Source: Streptomyces huiliensis
Lineage (GTDB): Bacteria; Actinomycetota; Actinomycetes; Streptomycetales; Streptomycetaceae
DNA length: 37,259 bases
Reading direction: 5' to 3'
NCBI RefSeq assembly: GCF_020037025.1
Contig: NZ_JAIQLH010000145.1
Coordinates: 1 to 37,259 of the forward strand
Below the pieces are notes generated by a model, which did not search any database, was not told the DNA's origin, and worked only from the letters and a program-made list of their open reading frames with translations. Position 1 is the stretch's first letter. Each line of letters opens with the position of its first letter. Positions 32,977 to 37,259 of this stretch are shown piece by piece. A program made the translations under genes and the position numbers.

Positions 32977-34029
32977 ATGACCCCGTCCGGCCGCACCTCC
33001 CCGCTGCGCCTCCTGGTCCTGGGCGGCACCGGCTTCGTCTCCGGCGCCGTCGCCCGCGAGGCCGTCGCCCGCGGGCACGACGTCACCTGCGTCGCCCGCG
33101 GCACCGGCGGCGAACCGCCCGCCGGGGCCCGGCTGCTGCGGGCCGACCGCGCCACCCCCGGCGCCCTCGACGCCCTGCGCGGTACGGCGTTCGACGCCGC
33201 CGTCGAGACCGCCACCCTCGCCCTGCCCTGGGTACGGGAGGCGCTGGCCGCCGTGACCGCCGCGCACTGGACGTTCGTCTCCTCCATCAGCGTCTACGCC
33301 GACACCCACACCCCCGGGCAGGACGCCCGCACCGCCCGGCTGCGGCCCGCCCTGCCCGGCGACACCGCCGCCTACGACCCGGCCCGTGACCCCGAGCCGA
33401 CCCAGGCCAGGTACGGCGGCGTCAAGCTGGCCTGCGAGGACGCCGTCCGGGAGGCGGCCGACGACCGGGCGTTCGTGGTCCGGCCCGGACTGCTCACCGG
33501 ACCGGGGGACGACGTCGGGCCGTTCGGCTACTGGCCGGTGCGGATGGCCCGCGGCGGGACCGTCGCCGTACCGCCCGCAGTCGGGGAAGCGGGGCTTCCG
33601 CTGCCCGCGCAGCTGCTGGACGTCCGCGACCTGGCCGCGTGGATCGTCGACGCGGCGGAGGAGCGGACGGCCGGGACCTTCGACGCCGTCGGCCCTTCGG
33701 TCGCGCTGGCGAATCTGCTGGCCGAGGTCGCGGACGCCGTGGGCCGGGAGCCCGAACTCGTCCCGGTGCCCGAGCCCGTCCTCGCCGAGGCCGGCGTCCG
33801 GCCGTGGACCGGGCCGCACTCGCTGCCGCTGTGGCCGCCGGGCGAGCTGTACGGCGCGCTCTCCCGGGCCGCGGGTCCCTCCGCCGACGCCGGGCTGCGC
33901 ACCCGGCCGGTCGCCGACACGGCCCGCGCGGTGCTGGCCGACCGGCTCGGCAGGGCCGCCGGGCGACGGCCACCGGCCGGGCTGACACCCGTCGAGGAGG
34001 CGGCGCTGCTGCGCACCATGGGGTGGTGA
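32977..34029 (+). CDS. NAD(P)-dependent epimerase/reductase (extended SDR)
   Basis: 350 residues, ATG behind AGGAG. N-terminal Rossmann motif GGTGFVSG (a GxxGxxG variant), the SSISVYAD segment that supplies the active-site serine, and a YGGVK catalytic Tyr/Lys pair; a substrate domain with FDAVGPSVALANLL follows. This is the isoflavone-reductase/epimerase-like type of extended SDR. It may reduce the aldehyde released by the thioester reductase or a ketone in the chain, or act on a small precursor. It ends just before a strong hairpin terminator and appears to share a transcript with the exporter. Confidence 0.85.
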   Translation: MTPSGRTSPLRLLVLGGTGFVSGAVAREAVARGHDVTCVARGTGGEPPAGARLLRADRATPGALDALRGTAFDAAVETATLALPWVREALAAVTAAHWTFVSSISVYADTHTPGQDARTARLRPALPGDTAAYDPARDPEPTQARYGGVKLACEDAVREAADDRAFVVRPGLLTGPGDDVGPFGYWPVRMARGGTVAVPPAVGEAGLPLPAQLLDVRDLAAWIVDAAEERTAGTFDAVGPSVALANLLAEVADAVGREPELVPVPEPVLAEAGVRPWTGPHSLPLWPPGELYGALSRAAGPSADAGLRTRPVADTARAVLADRLGRAAGRRPPAGLTPVEEAALLRTMGW

Positions 34030-34033
34030 ACAA

Positions 34034-34063
34034 CGGCCCCTGCAACCCCGGTTGCAGGGGCCG
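34034..34063 (+). terminator. Hairpin terminator after the SDR gene
   Basis: Perfect 13-base arms CGGCCCCTGCAAC / GTTGCAGGGGCCG with a four-base loop, starting five bases past the SDR stop. No T-run. It should separate the exporter-SDR transcript from the acyltransferase. Confidence 0.85.
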
Positions 34064-34070
34064 ATGCCAT

Positions 34071-34110
34071 CCTCGGTTGGCATACATCCGGCCATCGGCG
34101 TTGATACGTT
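34071..34110 (+). promoter_or_regulatory. Cluster-type promoter upstream of the acyltransferase
   Basis: CCTCGGTTGG (34071-34080) followed by extended -10-like TGATACGTT (34102-34110), at the same spacing as in the other three cluster promoters; TACGTTCGG is identical to the left NRPS promoter. The box shares only the CCnGGTTGG part and lacks ACGAC. It lies directly after the SDR terminator and supports the downstream start at 34169. Confidence 0.5.
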
Positions 34111-34168
34111 CGGGCGCGATTTCGACGCCCCCGCTCCCTCAGACGCCCCTCCTCCCTCAGGAGACGCC

Positions 34169-35353
34169 GTGGCCTCGGCAGCCCAGCCCCTACCCGCCCC
34201 GACGGGCCCCGCCCCGGCGGCACCCGCACCGGCAGGACCGCTCCCCGCGAGGCTCCCCTCGCTGACCGGCCTGCGGTTCGTCGCCGCCTTCGCGGTGTTC
34301 GCCGCGCACGCCTACTTCACCTTCTGGTTCGACGGCGTCTGGGAGGGCAACTCCGCGGCCACCTTCGCGCTGATCGTCGCCCGCTCGGGCGTCGCCTTCT
34401 TCTTCCTGCTCAGCGGCTTCGTCCTGGCCTGGTCGGCGCGGCCCGGCGACCGGGCGGGCGCCTTCTGGCGGCGCCGCGCGGCGAAGATCTACCCGACGCA
34501 CGTCGTCACCTGGCTCGCCGCCCTGCTGCTCATCGACTGGGCGGGCGGCCAGACCACCGCCCGGCAGGCCGTCCCCAACCTCTTCCTCGTCCAGTCCTGG
34601 TGGCCGGTCTTCGACGTCTACGACAGCGTCAACGGCGTCTCCTGGTCGCTGTCCTGCGAGGCCTTCTTCTACCTGGCCTTCCCACTGCTCATCCCACTCG
34701 TCCGGCGCATCCCCGCCGCCCGGCTGTGGACCTGCGCCGGCGCCGCGGCCCTCGCCGTGATCCTGCTGCCCGCCCTCGTCACCGCCGTGACCTCGGCCGA
34801 GCCCTCGTTCTACGGGCTGCCCACGACGCTCCACCGCTACTGGGCCGTCTACACCTTCCCGCCCGCCCGCCTGCTGGAGTTCGTCCTCGGCATGCTGCTC
34901 GCCCGGGCCCTCGCCGAGGCGGGCGGCACCCGCGTCCGGTTCCGGCACGCCCTGCCCGCCCTCGCGGCGGGCTACCCGCTCGCCATGTACGTGCCGTTCC
35001 TGTACGCGATCACGGCCGTCCTGGTGGTCCCGATGACGCTGCTGGTCCTCGCGGGCGCCGGCGCGGACGTCCGCGGGTCCCGTTCGCCGCTGCGGAGCCG
35101 GACGGCGGTGTGGCTGGGTAACGTCTCCTTCGCCTTCTACATGGTCCACATGCTCGTCCTCACCTACGGCTACCGGCTGGTGGACGAGGACCGCACCGGC
35201 GGCGACGGCTTCCGGGCGCTGCTCGTCGCCGTCCTCCTCGCCGCCTCGGTGGCGGTGTCGTGGGCGATGTACGCGGGGGTGGAGCGGCCGCTGACCCGGC
35301 TGCTCGGGTCGGGGCGGCGGCCCTCGAAGGGTTCCGGGACATCCCGGAAGTGA
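34169..35353 (+). CDS. Membrane acyltransferase, acyltransferase-3 (OafA-like) family
   Basis: 394 residues. GTG start with AGGAGA four bases upstream; the frame is open back to 34052, but that stretch holds the terminator and promoter. Typical family layout of about ten membrane helices: LTGLRFVAAFAVFAAHAYF with the conserved catalytic-site His, then RRRAAKIYPTHV, WSLSCEAFFYLAFP, and LGNVSFAFYMVHM near the end. The family transfers acyl groups from CoA donors to sugars, lipids or, in several antibiotic clusters, the product scaffold. A promoter like those of the core operons suggests it belongs to the cluster and may acylate the product, but it could be the first unrelated gene. It ends in a strong bidirectional hairpin. 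Confidence 0.88.
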   Translation: MASAAQPLPAPTGPAPAAPAPAGPLPARLPSLTGLRFVAAFAVFAAHAYFTFWFDGVWEGNSAATFALIVARSGVAFFFLLSGFVLAWSARPGDRAGAFWRRRAAKIYPTHVVTWLAALLLIDWAGGQTTARQAVPNLFLVQSWWPVFDVYDSVNGVSWSLSCEAFFYLAFPLLIPLVRRIPAARLWTCAGAAALAVILLPALVTAVTSAEPSFYGLPTTLHRYWAVYTFPPARLLEFVLGMLLARALAEAGGTRVRFRHALPALAAGYPLAMYVPFLYAITAVLVVPMTLLVLAGAGADVRGSRSPLRSRTAVWLGNVSFAFYMVHMLVLTYGYRLVDEDRTGGDGFRALLVAVLLAASVAVSWAMYAGVERPLTRLLGSGRRPSKGSGTSRK

Positions 35354-35387
35354 GGAACCGCCCCCGACGGGGGCGGGGGCGGTTCCT
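35353..35387. terminator. Strong hairpin terminator between acyltransferase and CDF genes
   Basis: Perfect 13-base arms AGGAACCGCCCCC / GGGGGCGGTTCCT around a nine-base loop, overlapping the last base of the acyltransferase stop. It can act for both convergent genes. Beyond it, GCGCCGGACGTCGGG is repeated directly between about 35406 and 35436. Confidence 0.9.
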
Positions 35388-35443
35388 GTCCGTGGGGCGC
35401 GCCGGACGTCGGGGCGCCGGACGTCGGGGCGCGCCGGGCGCGC

Positions 35444-36541
35444 TCAGCCGGCCTCCGGCGTCCGCCGGTGGACCGTCCCGTGCGGGTCCTCGCAGTGCCG
35501 GCCGCCGCCCGCCTCGCCGGAGCCGACGCCCACCAGCTCACCGGGGGCCTCGCACACCTCCAGCGTCGCGTGGGTGATGCCGTACCCCACGCGGAGGTCC
35601 GCCTGGACGGCCGTCCGCACCGCGTGGCAGTCCTCGCCGGGCTCGACCAGGACGTGCGCCGAGAGCGCCACCTCGCCCGAGGTGATCTCCCAGATGTGCA
35701 GGTCGTGGACCTCCACCACGCCGTCCTGACGGGCCATCCGGGCGCCCACCTCGTCCGGCTCCATGCCGGGCGGCGCGGCCTCCAGGAAGATCCGCCCCGA
35801 GGCGCGGACCAGGGAGATCCCGGACCGCAGCATCAGGGCCACGACGACCAGGGTGGCGATCGAGTCGGCGCGGGTGAAGCCGGTCAGCATGACCACCGCG
35901 CCGGCCACCGCGGTGGCGATGAAGCCGTACAGGTCGGTGATGATGTGCTGGAAGGCGCCCTCCACGTTGAGGGAGGAGCGGTTGGCCTTCGACATGCACC
36001 ACGCGGCGGCGATGTTCACCACCACGCCCGACACGGCCGTCGCCAGCACCAGCCCGCCGCCGACCTCCGGCGGGTCGATCAGCCGCTCGACGCTCTCGTA
36101 CGCCAGCCAGCCGGAGAGCAGCAGCAGCGTCAGCCCGTTGCCCTGGGCCGAGAGGATCTCCGCGCGCTTCAGCCCGTAGGTGTAACCGCCCTTGGCCGGA
36201 CGGGCCGCCAGCCGCATCGCGACCAGGGCCAGCACGATGGATCCCGCGTCCGACAGCATGTGGGCGGCATCGGAAATCAGGGCCAGCGAATGCGCGAGGA
36301 AAGCGACGACGACTTCCACCGCCATATAGGCGAGGATCAGCCCGAGCGCGATGCTGAGCCATCGGCGGTCCGCGTCGGCGGCCACTCCGTGGCTGTGCCC
36401 GCCGTGACCGTGGCCGTGGCCGTGGTGATGCCCATGGCCGTGACTGTGGCCGTGACCGTGGTCGTGGCCGTCATGGGAATCGTGGCGGTGTCCCTCCCCG
36501 TCCGCCTTCGTGTCCCCGGCATGCCGGTGCGCCTGCTGCAT
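35444..36541 (-). CDS. Cation diffusion facilitator (CzcD/ZitB-like metal exporter)
   Basis: 365 residues. ATG at 36541 (MQQAHRHAGD) behind GAGGGGG; the frame is open further upstream without a site. The N-terminal 60 residues are an extreme His/Gly/Asp tract (HGHGHSHGHGHHHGHGHG), as in zinc-type CDF proteins, followed by six membrane helices. Helix II carries HSLALISDAAHMLSDAGS and helix V the matching QHIITDLYGF, giving the His/Asp metal site. The cytoplasmic domain has the CDF fold (VHDLHIWEITSGEVALSAHV). It exports Zn(II) or related divalent ions in exchange for protons. It is convergent with the acyltransferase and probably a housekeeping neighbour; a link to a metallophore cluster is possible but not shown. 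I could not find a clear Zur or ArsR operator upstream. Confidence 0.95.
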   Translation of the reverse strand: MQQAHRHAGDTKADGEGHRHDSHDGHDHGHGHSHGHGHHHGHGHGHGGHSHGVAADADRRWLSIALGLILAYMAVEVVVAFLAHSLALISDAAHMLSDAGSIVLALVAMRLAARPAKGGYTYGLKRAEILSAQGNGLTLLLLSGWLAYESVERLIDPPEVGGGLVLATAVSGVVVNIAAAWCMSKANRSSLNVEGAFQHIITDLYGFIATAVAGAVVMLTGFTRADSIATLVVVALMLRSGISLVRASGRIFLEAAPPGMEPDEVGARMARQDGVVEVHDLHIWEITSGEVALSAHVLVEPGEDCHAVRTAVQADLRVGYGITHATLEVCEAPGELVGVGSGEAGGGRHCEDPHGTVHRRTPEAG

Positions 36542-36772
36542 GAAACCCCCTCGATCCGGGCTGGGCAGGGAAAGTGAAGCGCATTGTTTCCGCGATTTCA
36601 AAGGCTGCAATGGAGACGGTTATCAAAAGCGCGCTCCGGTGCGGTAATTTCCCGTTTTCCCGCCCCGTCATTCGGGCACGGGCCGCCTCGTTCGTGGCCG
36701 GAAAACGCCGGAGAGGCCCGGAGAACAGCAGGAAACGGCGCCGGGACGGCGGGATCCGGACAGATCACGGGT

Positions 36773-36808
36773 CCGGCACTCGGCCCGGCACTCGGCCCGG
36801 CACTCGGA
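36773..36808 (+). repeat. Three 12-base direct repeats CCGGCACTCGGC before the SARP gene
   Basis: Tandem copies at 36773-36784, 36785-36796 and 36797-36808 (last base A), 55 bases before the GTG. SARP proteins bind direct repeats, usually at 11- or 22-base pitch, so autoregulation is conceivable but the pitch is off. The rest of the 322-base gap (36542-36863) shows no gene. Confidence 0.75.
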
Positions 36809-36863
36809 CCGACGCAAGCGAGGCGTCAAACGAACTGCAAGCGAAGCCGTCGACTCTGTGCGC

Positions 36864-37259
36864 GTGACGCCCGAGAACCCCTTCCCCGGACGTGGGACAG
36901 CACCGGACGCGCCCGCCACCACCGCGGCCCCGGCGCCCCGATTCTCTCTGCTGGGCCCGGTCCGCGCGTGGTCCGGAGAAGCCGAGATCGACCTCGGCTC
37001 CCCCCAGCAGCGCGCCCTGCTCGCCATCCTCCTCTTACGCCGGGACCAGCCCGTCCCGTGCGACCACGCCGTCCGCGCGCTCTGGGGCGACACCGCCCCC
37101 CGCTCGGCCGACACCACCGTACGCACCTACGTGTACCGGCTGCGCCGCATCCTCGGCGACCTCGCCGGCGACGCCCCGGAGATCCGGAAGCAGGGCGGCG
37201 GTTACCTGCTCACCGCCGGCGGCGCGACGCTCGACACCGAACTCTTCCGGGACCTCCTG
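36864..37259 (+). CDS. SARP/AfsR-type transcriptional activator (5' part only, TTA codon)
   Basis: 132 codons to the window edge. The start is uncertain: GTG at 36864 (another at 36858), no convincing ribosome site. After a Pro/Ala-rich lead, residues from about 31 form the OmpR-like winged helix of SARPs: FSLLGPVRAW, GSPQQRALLAILLLRRDQPV, AVRALWGDTAPRSADTTVRT, YVYRLRRIL and GGGYLL. The bacterial transcriptional activator domain should follow outside the window. Leu58 is encoded by TTA (37035-37037), so translation probably depends on the bldA tRNA. SARPs commonly activate antibiotic clusters; this one may control the NRPS/PKS genes or a cluster further right. Confidence 0.9.
   Translation, partial: MTPENPFPGRGTAPDAPATTAAPAPRFSLLGPVRAWSGEAEIDLGSPQQRALLAILLLRRDQPVPCDHAVRALWGDTAPRSADTTVRTYVYRLRRILGDLAGDAPEIRKQGGGYLLTAGGATLDTELFRDLL

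Noticed and set aside
34041..34056. A GGTTG box 25 bases upstream of the acyltransferase promoter box, as in two other promoters
   Set aside because: It is the loop and arm of the perfect SDR terminator hairpin, so the match is probably coincidental; only the 34071-34080 box is counted.
36542..36680. Zur or other metal-sensor operator before the CDF exporter
   Set aside because: The AT-rich patch has no convincing inverted repeat matching a known consensus.

Overview
The window looks like an actinomycete chromosome, most likely Streptomyces. Base composition is very GC-rich, most start codons sit behind GGAGG-like sites and several are GTG, two regulators carry the rare TTA codon, and a SARP-type regulator lies at the right edge. 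Nearly all of it is one hybrid NRPS/PKS gene cluster. The left end is inside the cluster (an NRPS runs off the edge). The right end leaves it through an acyltransferase, a cation-efflux gene and the start of the SARP.

Layout. (1) 1-9346, minus: one operon with overlapping or near-abutting genes, NRPS C-A-T, then PKS KS-AT-cMT-ACP, then NRPS C-A (cut). (2) 9690-13409: type II thioesterase, an orphan NarL/LuxR response regulator with a TTA codon, and a free-standing methyltransferase derived from an interrupted adenylation domain. (3) 13759-17462: tailoring block with a YqcI/YcgG-family N-oxygenase, a P450, and a SznF-like protein (helical plus cupin). (4) 17517-31142, plus: MbtH, PKS KS-AT-ACP, C-T-thioester reductase, a truncated Cy-A-T-Cy-A-T NRPS and a stand-alone A domain, nearly all translationally coupled. 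(5) 31368-35353: DHA2 exporter behind an iron-box-like site, an extended SDR, and an acyltransferase-3 membrane protein. (6) CDF metal exporter and a partial SARP.

How it may work. The most interesting signal is that the YqcI/YcgG plus SznF-like pair resembles the grbE/grbD pair of graminine (C-diazeniumdiolate) siderophore clusters. In the same window the A domain of the C-A-T NRPS reads, by eye, as DINYWGGI, the code listed for N5-hydroxyornithine-type residues. Graminine is N5-nitroso-N5-hydroxyornithine. The SznF-like protein keeps the three cupin histidines at exact SznF spacing but appears to have lost the diiron ligands of its helical domain. I infer a peptide-polyketide carrying an N-oxidised, possibly N-N-bonded residue, a Cy-formed thiazoline or oxazoline, a C-methylated beta-keto unit, and a reductively released alanine-derived end loaded by the stand-alone A domain (code DLFNNALT). 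An iron-box-like site before the exporter fits a metallophore role, but the product is not established here.

Regulation. Promoters before the left NRPS operon, the N-oxygenase, the SznF-like/NRPS operon and the acyltransferase share a CCnGGTTGG box set a fixed distance before a TGn-TAnnnT element. Both regulators have TTA codons, which suggests bldA dependence.
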